Assembly (NCBI GenBank): GCA_964517265.1
Contig: CAZFBS010000001.1
Location: 124,001-188,000 of the forward strand
Direction of reading: 5' to 3'
From: REEP01 sp964517265
Lineage (GTDB): Bacteria; Pseudomonadota; Alphaproteobacteria; Rhodospirillales; Defluviicoccaceae
DNA: 64,000 bases
The translations under genes and the position numbers were made by a program. Positions 55,414-63,665 of the stretch are shown here, piece by piece (position 1 is the stretch's first letter; every line of letters begins with the position of its first letter). The notes under the pieces are model-generated. The model was not told the DNA's origin and searched no databases. It worked only from the letters and a program-made list of their open reading frames with translations.

Positions 55414-56505
55414 ATGCCGATTACGTCGATCGGATTGATGAGTGGAACGTCGATGGACGGCATCGACGCCGCCGTCGTAACCAGCGACGGCGAGAGGGTC
55501 CAAGCTTTGGGACCCTGCGCAACCTATCCTTACGATGCCTCGTTCCGCGATCAACTCCGAGGGCTGATGGGGCGGGCGCCTGGTGCCGCCGATGCCGACG
55601 TGATCCGCCATCTGACGTTGCGCCATGCGGAGGCGGTCCGGAGCCTGCTCGCCGATCACTGCCTCGATCCCGCCGACATCGCGGTGATCGGGTTTCATGG
55701 CCAGACCGTGCTCCACCGCCCCGAGATCCGGTTGACACAGCAGATCGGCGACGGCCAGCTTCTTGCCGACGAGACGGGCATCATGGTGGTGGAGGCGTTT
55801 CGCTCTGCCGACGTGGCCGCTGGTGGCCACGGTGCTCCGTTGGCGCCGCTGTTTCATGTCGCCCTCTCTCGCACGCTGGCGAAGCCGCTTGCCGTTCTCA
55901 ACATCGGCGGCGTTGCCAACGTCACCTGGATCGGCACGGGTGCCGAGGACGTGCTCGCCTTCGATACCGGCCCGGGCAATGCGCTCATCGACGATTGGCT
56001 GCGGGCGGTCTCCGGCTGCGCCCGGGACGAGGGTGGGCGGCTTGCGGGTGCCGGCCGCATCCACGAAGACAGACTGTCGGCTTGGCTCGATCATTCCTAC
56101 TTCCGAGAGGTGCCGCCCAAATCACTTGATCGCAACAGTTTCGCCCACCTTTTGAAGGATGCTCAAGCCCTCAGCAGCGCGGACGGTGCCGCGACTTTGA
56201 CCGCCTTCACCGCCCGCTCTGTCGCGGCGGCCGAGCAGTTCATGCCAGCGCCGCCGCGGCGCTGGCTGGTCTGCGGCGGCGGGCGTTACAACGAGACCCT
56301 GATGACGATGCTGGCGGGTACGCTGCCGGCGCCGGTGGAGCCGGTCGAGGCCGTTGGCTGGAGCGGCGATGCCCTGGAAGCCCAGGCGTTCGCTTTTCTC
56401 GCCGTCCGCTCGTTGCATGCGATGCCGCTGAGCCTGCCGTCGACCACCGGCGTGCCATTGCCGCTGACGGGCGGTATCCTGAGGCAACCGCCGCGGTCAG
56501 CATAG
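55414..56505 (+). CDS. anmK: Anhydro-N-acetylmuramic acid kinase
   Basis: A 363-residue sugar kinase of cell-wall recycling. It hydrates and phosphorylates anhydro-MurNAc to MurNAc-6-phosphate. The ATP-binding start is SIGLMSGTSMDGIDAAVV, then GFHGQTVLHRP, GVANVTWIG and the late WLVCGGGRYNETLM. The ATG at 55414 puts the first motif a few residues in, as in the family; an in-frame start at 55306 would add 36 residues. tyrS is divergent; the linkage tyrS-anmK is common in alphaproteobacteria. Confidence 0.95.
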   Translation: MPITSIGLMSGTSMDGIDAAVVTSDGERVQALGPCATYPYDASFRDQLRGLMGRAPGAADADVIRHLTLRHAEAVRSLLADHCLDPADIAVIGFHGQTVLHRPEIRLTQQIGDGQLLADETGIMVVEAFRSADVAAGGHGAPLAPLFHVALSRTLAKPLAVLNIGGVANVTWIGTGAEDVLAFDTGPGNALIDDWLRAVSGCARDEGGRLAGAGRIHEDRLSAWLDHSYFREVPPKSLDRNSFAHLLKDAQALSSADGAATLTAFTARSVAAAEQFMPAPPRRWLVCGGGRYNETLMTMLAGTLPAPVEPVEAVGWSGDALEAQAFAFLAVRSLHAMPLSLPSTTGVPLPLTGGILRQPPRSA

Positions 56506-56541
56506 GCGTCGGCTCGGGCTTCGAATCGATCGCAAGGTCCG

Positions 56542-57189
56542 CTAAACGGGCGCGGCGAGCGCGCGATCGAGATACTCGGAAATCGCTTTGGAGAGCTCGT
56601 CCATCCCGGTGGTGAAGAAGTGATCGGCCCCCGCCACCGCCCGGTACTCGATGCTGATGTTCTTCTGGTTGGAGAGCTTGTTGACCAGCTTGGCGACGGC
56701 CTGGACCGGCACCAGTTCGTCGCGCTCGCCGTGAACGATCAGGCCGGACGCCGGACAGGGAGCAAGAAACGAGAAATCCTGGCCGCCGGCAGGGGGCGAG
56801 ATGGCGATGAAGCGGTTGATCTCCGGCCTTCGCATCATCAGCTGCATGCCGATCCAGGCGCCGAACGAATAGCCGCCGATCCAGCACTCGGAGGCATTGG
56901 GGTTGAAGCTTTCGAGCCAATCCAGCGCCGAAGCACCGTCGCTCAATTCGCCCTGGCCCTGGTCGTAGCGCCCCTGCGAGCGGCCGATGCCGCGGAAATT
57001 GAAACGCAGGACGGAAAACCCGCGCCGCTGGAATTCCTGAAACAGCCCGAAGACGATCCGGTTGTTCATCGTTCCGCCGTGCAGCGGATGGGGATGCAGT
57101 ACAAGGGCAATCGGTGCCCCCGAACGCTTCGCATGATGGTAACGCCCTTCAAGGCGCCCCTCAGTACCGTTGAAGATTACTTCTGGCAT
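56542..57189 (-). CDS. Alpha/beta hydrolase (COG2945-type)
   Basis: A 215-residue alpha/beta-fold hydrolase. The nucleophile elbow is GYSFGAWIG (GxSxG). The acid residue lies in IVHGERDELVP, the histidine in AVAGADHFF, and the oxyanion-side strand is ALVLHPHPLHGGTMNN. It is a small serine hydrolase of unknown substrate. The ATG at 57189 gives the family length; a longer reading extends through the cysE upstream region. Genes of this type are often found next to Fe-S assembly operons in alphaproteobacteria, as here. Confidence 0.9.
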   Translation of the reverse strand: MPEVIFNGTEGRLEGRYHHAKRSGAPIALVLHPHPLHGGTMNNRIVFGLFQEFQRRGFSVLRFNFRGIGRSQGRYDQGQGELSDGASALDWLESFNPNASECWIGGYSFGAWIGMQLMMRRPEINRFIAISPPAGGQDFSFLAPCPASGLIVHGERDELVPVQAVAKLVNKLSNQKNISIEYRAVAGADHFFTTGMDELSKAISEYLDRALAAPV

Positions 57190-57309
57190 TTGTCCCGAAG
57201 AAGGTTGCCGCACAAAGCCTGAGCCTAGCCCTTGAGGGGAGCTCCTCGAAAATCCGAGTCGTTCCCTCGGTTCAAGACCCGTTCCACCCGATATTGCAGT
57301 GCCATATAC

Positions 57310-57338
57310 TTGAACCCGCGACTCGGGCTTCCTATACT
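57310..57338 (+). promoter_or_regulatory. Predicted cysE (Fe-S operon) promoter
   Basis: TTGAAC (57310-57315) and TATACT (57333-57338) are spaced by exactly 17 bases, about 96 bases before the cysE start. This is the best sigma-70-like promoter in the gap and would serve cysE, iscR and possibly the downstream Fe-S genes. Confidence 0.6.
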
Positions 57339-57434
57339 GCACGAAGTCGATGGAGCCACTCCCGCTTTCGTGCAACAGGCCAGCGCCCAAGCCGCTGTAG
57401 CCTTGATCAGGCATTTTAAAGTATAGCAAGACAT

Positions 57435-58202
57435 ATGATTTTCAAGAGGATTCAAGAGTATATCGATTCGTTCATGGCGCGAGATCCCGCCGCGCGTTCG
57501 CGTTTTGAAGTTGTTCTTTGCTACCCTGGGTTACATGCTATCGCTATTTATCACGTGTCGAATGCATTGTGGCGGCGCCGGTTCTTCGTTCTCGCCCGAT
57601 TCATTTCCCAGATCGGCCGGACGCTGACCGGCATCGAGATTCATCCGGGCGCCACGATCGGCAGGCGGCTGTTCATTGATCACGGCATTGGCGTGGTGAT
57701 CGGGGAAACCTCCGAAATCGGCGACGATGTGACTTTGTATCAGGGCGTGACGCTCGGGGGCATCGCCCCGTCCGTCGACTCCCATACCCAGATCAACGTT
57801 AAGCGCCACCCGACATTGCGGAACGGGGTGATCGTTGGCTCCGGAGCGCAGGTGCTCGGCGCCATCACGGTCGGCGAGGGAGCACGCGTGGGCGCCAATG
57901 CCGTTGTTTCGCGGGATGTTCCTCCCGGGGTAACGGCGATCGGGATTCCCGCTCACGCGGTCATGCCACGGGATCGGTTGGGAGCGAGCCGCTTTGTCGC
58001 CTATGGGACCCCTGCCGAAGGATGCCCTGATCCGGTGCTGAGCACGATCGAGAACCTGCGCGGACAGGTGGCTGCCCTGCAAGCGAGAGTGGGAGAGTTG
58101 GAAGAGCGGTTGCGTGATGTCGAGGACGCGGACGCGGACGGCGGATTCGCGCAGACTGAGGAAAGTACGGTTGCCGCTTTCGGCGAGCAATTTCGACGCT
58201 AG
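57435..58202 (+). CDS. cysE: Serine O-acetyltransferase
   Basis: A 255-residue left-handed beta-helix enzyme that makes O-acetylserine, the cysteine precursor, from serine and acetyl-CoA. The catalytic and hexapeptide region is IHPGATIGRRLFIDHGIGVVIG, then YQGVTLGG and VIVGSGAQVLGAITVGEGARVGANAVV. The N-terminal helical domain is short, as in the EpsC/SRPB subclass. An unusual C-terminal coiled-coil segment (VAALQARVGELEERLRDVE, about residues 212-232) and an acidic tail extend it. It is followed by iscR after 35 bases, so cysteine supply and Fe-S synthesis may share a transcript. Confidence 0.94.
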   Translation: MIFKRIQEYIDSFMARDPAARSRFEVVLCYPGLHAIAIYHVSNALWRRRFFVLARFISQIGRTLTGIEIHPGATIGRRLFIDHGIGVVIGETSEIGDDVTLYQGVTLGGIAPSVDSHTQINVKRHPTLRNGVIVGSGAQVLGAITVGEGARVGANAVVSRDVPPGVTAIGIPAHAVMPRDRLGASRFVAYGTPAEGCPDPVLSTIENLRGQVAALQARVGELEERLRDVEDADADGGFAQTEESTVAAFGEQFRR

Positions 58203-58237
58203 CCGGTGCGTTGGCAACGAATGGGAGGACGTAAGAC

Positions 58238-58738
58238 GTGAAATTAAGTACCAAAGGCCGCTATGCGGTCATGGCCATGGCGGATCTGGCACAAAACACG
58301 AACGGTCGTCCGGTGACACTCGCCGAGATCGCGGATCGCCAAGAGATCTCATTGTCCTACCTGGAGCAGCTTTTCGGCAAGATGCGCAAGGCCGGGCTTG
58401 TCAAGAGCGTCCGTGGCCCGGGAGGCGGCTACCTGCTGGGTCGTGCGGCCGATGAATTGCGAGTGGCCGACATTGTTCTCGCCGTCGATGAGCCGATCAA
58501 GGCAACGCGCTGCACACCGGGCTCTCCGCACGGCTGTCACTCGCGCCGCGGCCGCTGTCTCACCCACGATCTGTGGGAGGAGCTCGGCAACCAGATCTAT
58601 CTGTTCTTGAATGCGGTTACCTTGGCGGACATCTGCGAGCGCCGGATTCTGGGCATGAGCCGTTTGCTGTTCAATCACCCTGGCCGCTCGGCAACCACCG
58701 ACAGCCGGGCCGCCACCCACGCCGCCACCACGCAGTAG
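58238..58738 (+). CDS. iscR: Rrf2-family Fe-S cluster regulator IscR
   Basis: A 166-residue regulator with an N-terminal winged helix (STKGRYAVMAMADLAQN, then ISLSYLEQLFGKMRKAGLVKSVRGPGGGYLLGR). The three cluster-binding cysteines are in KATRCTPGSPHGCHSRRGRCLTHD-type spacing (C-x7-C-x6-C), as in alphaproteobacterial IscR. It binds a 2Fe-2S cluster and represses Fe-S biogenesis genes when clusters are plentiful. The GTG at 58238 has GGAGG nine bases upstream. An acidic-poor, Thr/Ala-rich tail ends the chain. It is the regulator of the operon that follows. Confidence 0.95.
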   Translation: MKLSTKGRYAVMAMADLAQNTNGRPVTLAEIADRQEISLSYLEQLFGKMRKAGLVKSVRGPGGGYLLGRAADELRVADIVLAVDEPIKATRCTPGSPHGCHSRRGRCLTHDLWEELGNQIYLFLNAVTLADICERRILGMSRLLFNHPGRSATTDSRAATHAATTQ

Positions 58739-58764
58739 CATTCACCGCGTCCGGTTCCGACGGC

Positions 58765-59895
58765 ATGCGTTTTTCTGGCTACCTCGATCACAATGCCACC
58801 ACGCCGATCAGGCCTGAGGCCGCCGCGGCGGCACAAGAGGTGTGGGCGATGACGGGCAACCCGTCCTCCGTTCACCGCTTCGGCAGGGAGATGCGCGGGC
58901 GGCTGGAAGACGCGCGCGAGCGCGTGGCTGCTCTGGTCCGAGCGGTGCCGGCCGAGGTCGTGTTCACCAGCGGCGGCACCGAGGCGAATGCGTTGGCCAT
59001 CCGGGGGAGCGGCCGCTCGCGCATCCTTGTCTCTGGGATCGAGCATGCTTCGGTGCGGGCGGCGACCGTGCGGTGCGAGCCTGTCCCGGTGGACGGCAAC
59101 GGGGTTCTGGATTGCCGGGCTTTGGCGGCGATGCTGGCCGCCGATCCGGCGCCGGCATTGGTTGCGGTGATGTTGGCGAACAACGAGACGGGAGTGATCC
59201 AGCCGATCGCCGAGGTGACGGCGCTGGCGCGAAAGCATGGTGCGTTGGTTCATTGCGATGCGGTCCAGGCCGCCGGCAAGATCCCGATTGATGCCGGCGC
59301 GCTCGGGGCCGACTTCATCAGCCTGTCGGCGCACAAGATCGGCGGCCCGGCCGGCGCCGGCGCGCTGATCGTTCGTCAGGGCGCGCCGATCACCGCCGAG
59401 CTTGGCGGCGGCGGCCAGGAGCGCGGCCGTCGTGCCGGAACCGAGAACGTCGCGGGCGTTGCCGGCTTCGGCGTTGCCGCGGAGATCGCGGCGGCAAATG
59501 GCGGTGTGGCGGACCAATGGAGACGCTGGCGGGACGATCTGGAGCGGCGCCTGACGGGTCTGGCTCCGCAGACGCGAATCTTCGGGGCTGGGGCCGCCCG
59601 GCTGCCAAACACCAGTTGCCTCGCCATGCCTGGAGTGAGCAGCGCGATCCAGCTGATGACGTTCGATCTGGCCGGGCTTGCAGTCAGTGCCGGATCTGCG
59701 TGTTCATCCGGCAAGATCGCCCGCAGCCACGTGCTGGAGGCGATGGGCGTTCCGGCCGCCGAGGCCGCCGGTGCCATCCGCGTCAGCTTCGGCTGGACGA
59801 CGACGGTGGAAGACATCGACGGCTTGGTCAGCGCCTGGAGCGCGCTCTATGCCCGATCCGGCGCACGTTCCGAGCGGAGCGCGCCCGCCGCATGA
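58765..59895 (+). CDS. Cysteine desulfurase (NifS-like), first of two
   Basis: A 376-residue PLP enzyme that converts cysteine to alanine and delivers sulfur as a persulfide. The PLP lysine is in SLSAHKIGGPAGAG, and the active cysteine is in VSAGSACSSGKIARSHVL. The chain starts YLDHNATTPIRPEA. It differs from the next gene's product in the CSSGK loop, so it is a divergent paralogue rather than a copy. The start is ATG 58765; a longer in-frame reading from 58573 crosses iscR. The two paralogues are separated by 55 bases. Confidence 0.93.
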   Translation: MRFSGYLDHNATTPIRPEAAAAAQEVWAMTGNPSSVHRFGREMRGRLEDARERVAALVRAVPAEVVFTSGGTEANALAIRGSGRSRILVSGIEHASVRAATVRCEPVPVDGNGVLDCRALAAMLAADPAPALVAVMLANNETGVIQPIAEVTALARKHGALVHCDAVQAAGKIPIDAGALGADFISLSAHKIGGPAGAGALIVRQGAPITAELGGGGQERGRRAGTENVAGVAGFGVAAEIAAANGGVADQWRRWRDDLERRLTGLAPQTRIFGAGAARLPNTSCLAMPGVSSAIQLMTFDLAGLAVSAGSACSSGKIARSHVLEAMGVPAAEAAGAIRVSFGWTTTVEDIDGLVSAWSALYARSGARSERSAPAA

Positions 59896-59910
59896 GGCAG
59901 ACCTGATTGG

Positions 59911-59946
59911 AAGCCAGGGAAGTGCCCAGGGGAGTGGCCAGGGGAG
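59911..59946 (+). repeat. Three 12-bp tandem repeats at the iscS ribosome-binding site
   Basis: Three tandem 12-base units, AAGCCAGGGAAG, TGCCCAGGGGAG and TGGCCAGGGGAG, end four bases before the iscS ATG. Each contains an AGGG(G)A sequence that could act as a ribosome-binding site, so the last copy sets the start and the others multiply the site. Confidence 0.65.
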
Positions 59947-59950
59947 TACT

Positions 59951-61147
59951 ATGACGACAGACGCCAAAAGCCCGGTGTATCTCGACTATCAGGCGACGAC
60001 CCCGACCGATCCGAGGGTTCTGGAAACGATGCTGCCGTATTTCACGGTCCGCTTCGGCAATCCGCATTCCAAAAGTCACGGGTACGGGCGCGAGGCCGAG
60101 GAGGCCGTCGAGCGGGCGCGCCGGCAGGTGGCCGAATTGATCGGAGCGGAGCCGCGCGAGATCGTCTTCACCTCCGGCGCCACCGAGTCCAACAATCTCG
60201 CCATCAAAGGGGCGGCACGCTTTCTGCGCGGCCGCAAGCAGCGGATCGTCACCTGCTCAACCGAGCACAAGTGCGTCCTCGAGAGTTGCCGGCACCTGCA
60301 GGCGGAGGGGTTCGAACTCGTCATTGTCGGGGTCCGGCGCAATGGTTTGGTCGATCTGGAGGCGCTGGCCGATGCGATCGACGCGCGCACGGCGGTTGTC
60401 TCGATCATGGCCGTCAACAACGAGATCGGCGTGATCCAGCCGATCGCGGAGATCGCGGCGCTCTGTCATGAGCGGGGTGCGCTGTTCCATACCGACGCGG
60501 CGCAGGCGGTGGGGAAGATCCCGCTCGACGTGAGGCGGCTCGGCATCGACCTGATGAGCCTATCCGGGCACAAGATCTATGCACCGAAGGGGATCGGCGC
60601 TCTTTATGTCCGACGCCGGCCACGGGTCCGCCTGGAAGCGCAGATGGATGGCGGCGGCCAGGAGCGGGGCTTTCGCTCCGGGACGTTGCCGACGCCGCTG
60701 TGCGTCGGTCTCGGCGCGGCGTGTGCTCTGGCGGCACAGGAGATGGATCAGGAGGCGGCGCGCCTGAAGCCGCTTCGCGACCGGCTGCTGCGCGCGATCA
60801 CGGCCGCGTTGCCGGAAACCGTCGTCAACGGGGATATGGAAAGCCGCATTGCGGGCAACCTCAACCTCGCCTTCCCCGGCATCGAGGCCGAGCAGTTGCT
60901 GATGCGGCTCAAGGACATCGCCCTTTCCACCGGCTCGGCGTGCACGTCTGCCGCGGTGGAGCCCTCGTACGTGCTGCGGGCGATGGGGCTGGATGACGCG
61001 CTGGCCCACGCCAGTCTGCGGATCGGCCTCGGTCGCTTCACCACCGCAGCAGAGGTGGATTACGCGAAAGAGCGCATCATTCGCGAGGTTTGCCGGCTGC
61101 GCGGCACCGACAGCATGCTGGACAGGATGACGACCGCCGCGCCATAA
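59951..61147 (+). CDS. iscS: Cysteine desulfurase IscS
   Basis: A 398-residue PLP-dependent cysteine desulfurase, the sulfur donor for Fe-S clusters and other thio-cofactors. The start VYLDYQATTPTDPRVL, PLP lysine in SLSGHKIYAPKGIGALY and active cysteine loop STGSACTSAAVEPSYVLRAMG match IscS closely. The ATG at 59951 is favoured because the family starts here; a longer in-frame reading from 59678 crosses the upstream desulfurase gene. It is followed by a ferredoxin gene after 42 bases; no scaffold (iscU or sufB) gene intervenes. Confidence 0.96.
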   Translation: MTTDAKSPVYLDYQATTPTDPRVLETMLPYFTVRFGNPHSKSHGYGREAEEAVERARRQVAELIGAEPREIVFTSGATESNNLAIKGAARFLRGRKQRIVTCSTEHKCVLESCRHLQAEGFELVIVGVRRNGLVDLEALADAIDARTAVVSIMAVNNEIGVIQPIAEIAALCHERGALFHTDAAQAVGKIPLDVRRLGIDLMSLSGHKIYAPKGIGALYVRRRPRVRLEAQMDGGGQERGFRSGTLPTPLCVGLGAACALAAQEMDQEAARLKPLRDRLLRAITAALPETVVNGDMESRIAGNLNLAFPGIEAEQLLMRLKDIALSTGSACTSAAVEPSYVLRAMGLDDALAHASLRIGLGRFTTAAEVDYAKERIIREVCRLRGTDSMLDRMTTAAP

Positions 61148-61189
61148 GCGGCCGACACGGGATCAACGAGAAACGGGAGCGCTTAAGGA

Positions 61190-61528
61190 ATGCCGAAGAT
61201 GACGTTCGTTTCGCCGGACGGCAAGGAACGCAAGGAGGTGGATGCTCCGCTGGGTCTCTCGGTGCTGGAGATCGCGCACCTTCACGATGTCGATGTCGAG
61301 GGGGCTTGCGAAGGATCGCTCGCCTGCTCGACCTGTCATGTCATCGTCGATCCCGAATGGTATGACAAGCTGGACGAGCCGAGCGAAGAGGAGGAAGACA
61401 TGCTGGATCTGGCCTTCGGCCTGACCCATACCTCCCGCCTTGGCTGCCAGATCCGGATGACGGACGACCTCGACGGTCTGATCGTCAGTCTGCCTGCCGG
61501 TACCCACAACATGATGGGATCCGATTAA
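61190..61528 (+). CDS. fdx: 2Fe-2S ferredoxin of the ISC type
   Basis: A 112-residue adrenodoxin-type ferredoxin that supplies electrons for Fe-S assembly. The cluster cysteines are Cys40, Cys46 and Cys49 in GACEGSLACSTCHV and Cys86 in SRLGCQI. An acidic stretch (DEPSEEEEDMLDLAFGL) fits the usual docking surface. The protein ends typically, DGLIVSLPAGTHN. It sits between iscS and tenA and is five bases upstream of the latter. Confidence 0.95.
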   Translation: MPKMTFVSPDGKERKEVDAPLGLSVLEIAHLHDVDVEGACEGSLACSTCHVIVDPEWYDKLDEPSEEEEDMLDLAFGLTHTSRLGCQIRMTDDLDGLIVSLPAGTHNMMGSD

Positions 61529-61533
61529 CCGTC

Positions 61534-62262
61534 ATGGCGGCCGGAAGGATTGCCGAGACCGCGGGCGCGGCGGAAACCGCAAGCCTGTTCGACCGCCTCA
61601 AGGGGGCCGCGGCGGCGCCATGGGCGGCCTATACCGAACACGCCTTCGTTCGAACGCTGGCCGACGCAAGTCTTCCGGAAGGCTGCTTTCGCCGTTACCT
61701 GACCCAGGATTACCTTTTCCTGATCCAGTTCGCCCGGGCCTACGGTCTCGCCGTGTTCAAGGCGGATGGGTTGAGCGACATCCGCCATGCGGCGGCAGGA
61801 TTGTCGGCGATGATCGATCAGGAAATGGATCTGCACGTCGCCTATTGCCGGCGCTGGCAGCTGGACGAGGCGGAGATGGCGGCGGCGCCGGAGGCCGATG
61901 CGACGATCGCATATACCCGCTTCGTGCTGGAGCGGGGATTGGCCGGCGATCTGCTTGATCTCTATGTCGCCCTCGCTCCATGCGTTGTCGGATATGCCGA
62001 GATCGGTCGCCGGCTGATCCAGGCTCCGGCCACGCGGCTGGAGGGCAATCCCTATCGCGATTGGATCGAGATGTATGCCTCCGCCGAGTATCAGGATGTC
62101 GCCGCCGCCCACATCGTGCAGATGGACCGGCTGATGGACCGGCTGATGGAGCGCCGCGGAGGCCCCGGCCGGATCGCCTCGCTGGAGGCTGTCTTCCGTC
62201 AGGCGACGCGCCTCGAAGAAGCTTTCTGGCAGATGGGACTAACAACGTGCGCGCCCTCCTGA
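61534..62262 (+). CDS. tenA: TenA-family aminopyrimidine hydrolase
   Basis: A 242-residue all-helical TenA/thiaminase II-family protein. These enzymes hydrolyse aminopyrimidines in the salvage of thiamin. Family features are YLTQDYLFLIQFARAYG, the acidic IDQEMDLHVAYC region, and the catalytic cysteine in ALAPCVVGYAEIG. The protein begins with a short Ala-rich extension. It begins five bases after fdx, so it is probably in the same transcript, although no functional link to Fe-S synthesis is obvious beyond the Fe-S enzymes of thiamin synthesis. No TPP riboswitch was seen upstream. Confidence 0.92.
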   Translation: MAAGRIAETAGAAETASLFDRLKGAAAAPWAAYTEHAFVRTLADASLPEGCFRRYLTQDYLFLIQFARAYGLAVFKADGLSDIRHAAAGLSAMIDQEMDLHVAYCRRWQLDEAEMAAAPEADATIAYTRFVLERGLAGDLLDLYVALAPCVVGYAEIGRRLIQAPATRLEGNPYRDWIEMYASAEYQDVAAAHIVQMDRLMDRLMERRGGPGRIASLEAVFRQATRLEEAFWQMGLTTCAPS

Positions 62263-62396
62263 GGTTCGTATGTCGGCCCTCTTTCGCGAGCCGGGTGCGG
62301 CAAACAGCGACGGCTGGGGCGTGTTTCTTCCGCGACGGGACAAAGGTCAACGACAACGGCCAAGCAACCGGACATTCCAGAGGAGGCGTCTAGACA

Positions 62397-63665
62397 ATGG
62401 CACACACACCCGTGCCGCGGTACAGGCGGACGGCAGGTCCGGCGCTGCTGAGCCAGGGGTTCCGGCCGTTCTTTCTGCTGGCGGCTCTCTGGGCGCTGCT
62501 GGCCCTCGTTCTCTGGCTGATGGCGTTCTGGAACTGGCTGAACATTCCGACCGCCTTCGATCCGATCGCGTGGCACATCCATGAGATGCTGTTCGGGTTC
62601 GTCGGGGCTGCCATTGCCGGATTCGTACTGACGGCGATTCCCAACTGGACCGGGCGCCTGCCGCTCCAGGGCTGGCCCCTGCTGGGCCTTGTGATGCTGT
62701 GGGTGGCGGGACGCGCGGCCGTCGCCTTCTCGGCCTTGATCGGCGTGGTGCCGGCGGCGGTGATCGATGTCGCGTTTCTTGCGGTTCTCGGTGCGGTGGC
62801 GGCGCGCGAAATTATCGTCGGCAAGAACTGGCGCAACCTTCCGATCGTCGCCGCCCTGGCGCTGCTGGCGCTCGGCAATGCCCTCTTTCATGCCGGCCTG
62901 CTGCTGCAGACTGGGGTGGTGGGAGGGTCTGCCGCGAGCGAGCTTGCGTGGCGGCTCGCGCTGAGCGTGGTTGTCATGCTGATCGGCCTGATCGGCGGCC
63001 GGATCATTCCCAGTTTCACCGGCAACTGGCTTGCCAAGCGGGGCGAGGAACGGCCACCGGCTTTCGGCCCGTTCGATACGTTGACCTTGATCGTTACCGG
63101 GACCGCCCTTGTCTTTTGGAGTATTGCCCCTCCGGGTCCGTTGGTCGCCAACGGGCTTGCCTTGGCCGCCCTTGCCAATGCGATGCGTCTTGCGCGGTGG
63201 CGGGGACACCGAACTCTCCCCGAGCCGCTGCTTTGGATCCTCCATCTCGGCTTTGCATGGTTGCCGGTGGGGCTGGCACTCCTCGCCGTCTCCCAGTTGA
63301 CGCCGGAGGTTCCGCAGCCGGCGGCGATTCACGCCCTTACCGCCGGCCTGATGACGGTGATGATCGCAGCGGTGGCGAGCCGCGCTATCCTTGGCCACAC
63401 CGGCAGACCCCTTCACGCCGGGCCGGGAACGGCGGCCGTTTATCTGCTGATCATCGCCGCCGCGATCGCGCGCGTCGGCGGGTCGGTGTGGCCGGATCTT
63501 TACATGGAGTTGCTGGCGCTCTCCGGAGCGTTCTGGATCACCGGGTTCGGCCTGTTCCTTTTTTTGTACGGGCCGATGTTGATTCAGCCGGACCCCCGCA
63601 AGAAGGCGGCGACGCTTCCGTCGCAACCGCAACCGGACAGCGCCTCGCCGCAGACCCGCCAATAA
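62397..63665 (+). CDS. nnrS: NnrS-family membrane protein
   Basis: A 422-residue integral membrane protein with about twelve hydrophobic segments. It matches the NnrS family by its N-terminal LLSQGFRPFFLLAALWAL and the His-containing WHIHEMLFGFVGAAIAGFVLTAIPNWTGR, followed by SFTGNWLAKR. NnrS is a haem- and copper-containing protein associated with nitric-oxide stress and denitrification in several proteobacteria. GGAGG precedes the ATG. No NO regulator or reductase gene is nearby in this window. Confidence 0.93.
   Translation: MAHTPVPRYRRTAGPALLSQGFRPFFLLAALWALLALVLWLMAFWNWLNIPTAFDPIAWHIHEMLFGFVGAAIAGFVLTAIPNWTGRLPLQGWPLLGLVMLWVAGRAAVAFSALIGVVPAAVIDVAFLAVLGAVAAREIIVGKNWRNLPIVAALALLALGNALFHAGLLLQTGVVGGSAASELAWRLALSVVVMLIGLIGGRIIPSFTGNWLAKRGEERPPAFGPFDTLTLIVTGTALVFWSIAPPGPLVANGLALAALANAMRLARWRGHRTLPEPLLWILHLGFAWLPVGLALLAVSQLTPEVPQPAAIHALTAGLMTVMIAAVASRAILGHTGRPLHAGPGTAAVYLLIIAAAIARVGGSVWPDLYMELLALSGAFWITGFGLFLFLYGPMLIQPDPRKKAATLPSQPQPDSASPQTRQ

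Noticed and set aside
61529..61540. TPP riboswitch before tenA
   Set aside because: Only five bases separate fdx and tenA, and no TPP aptamer motif is present.
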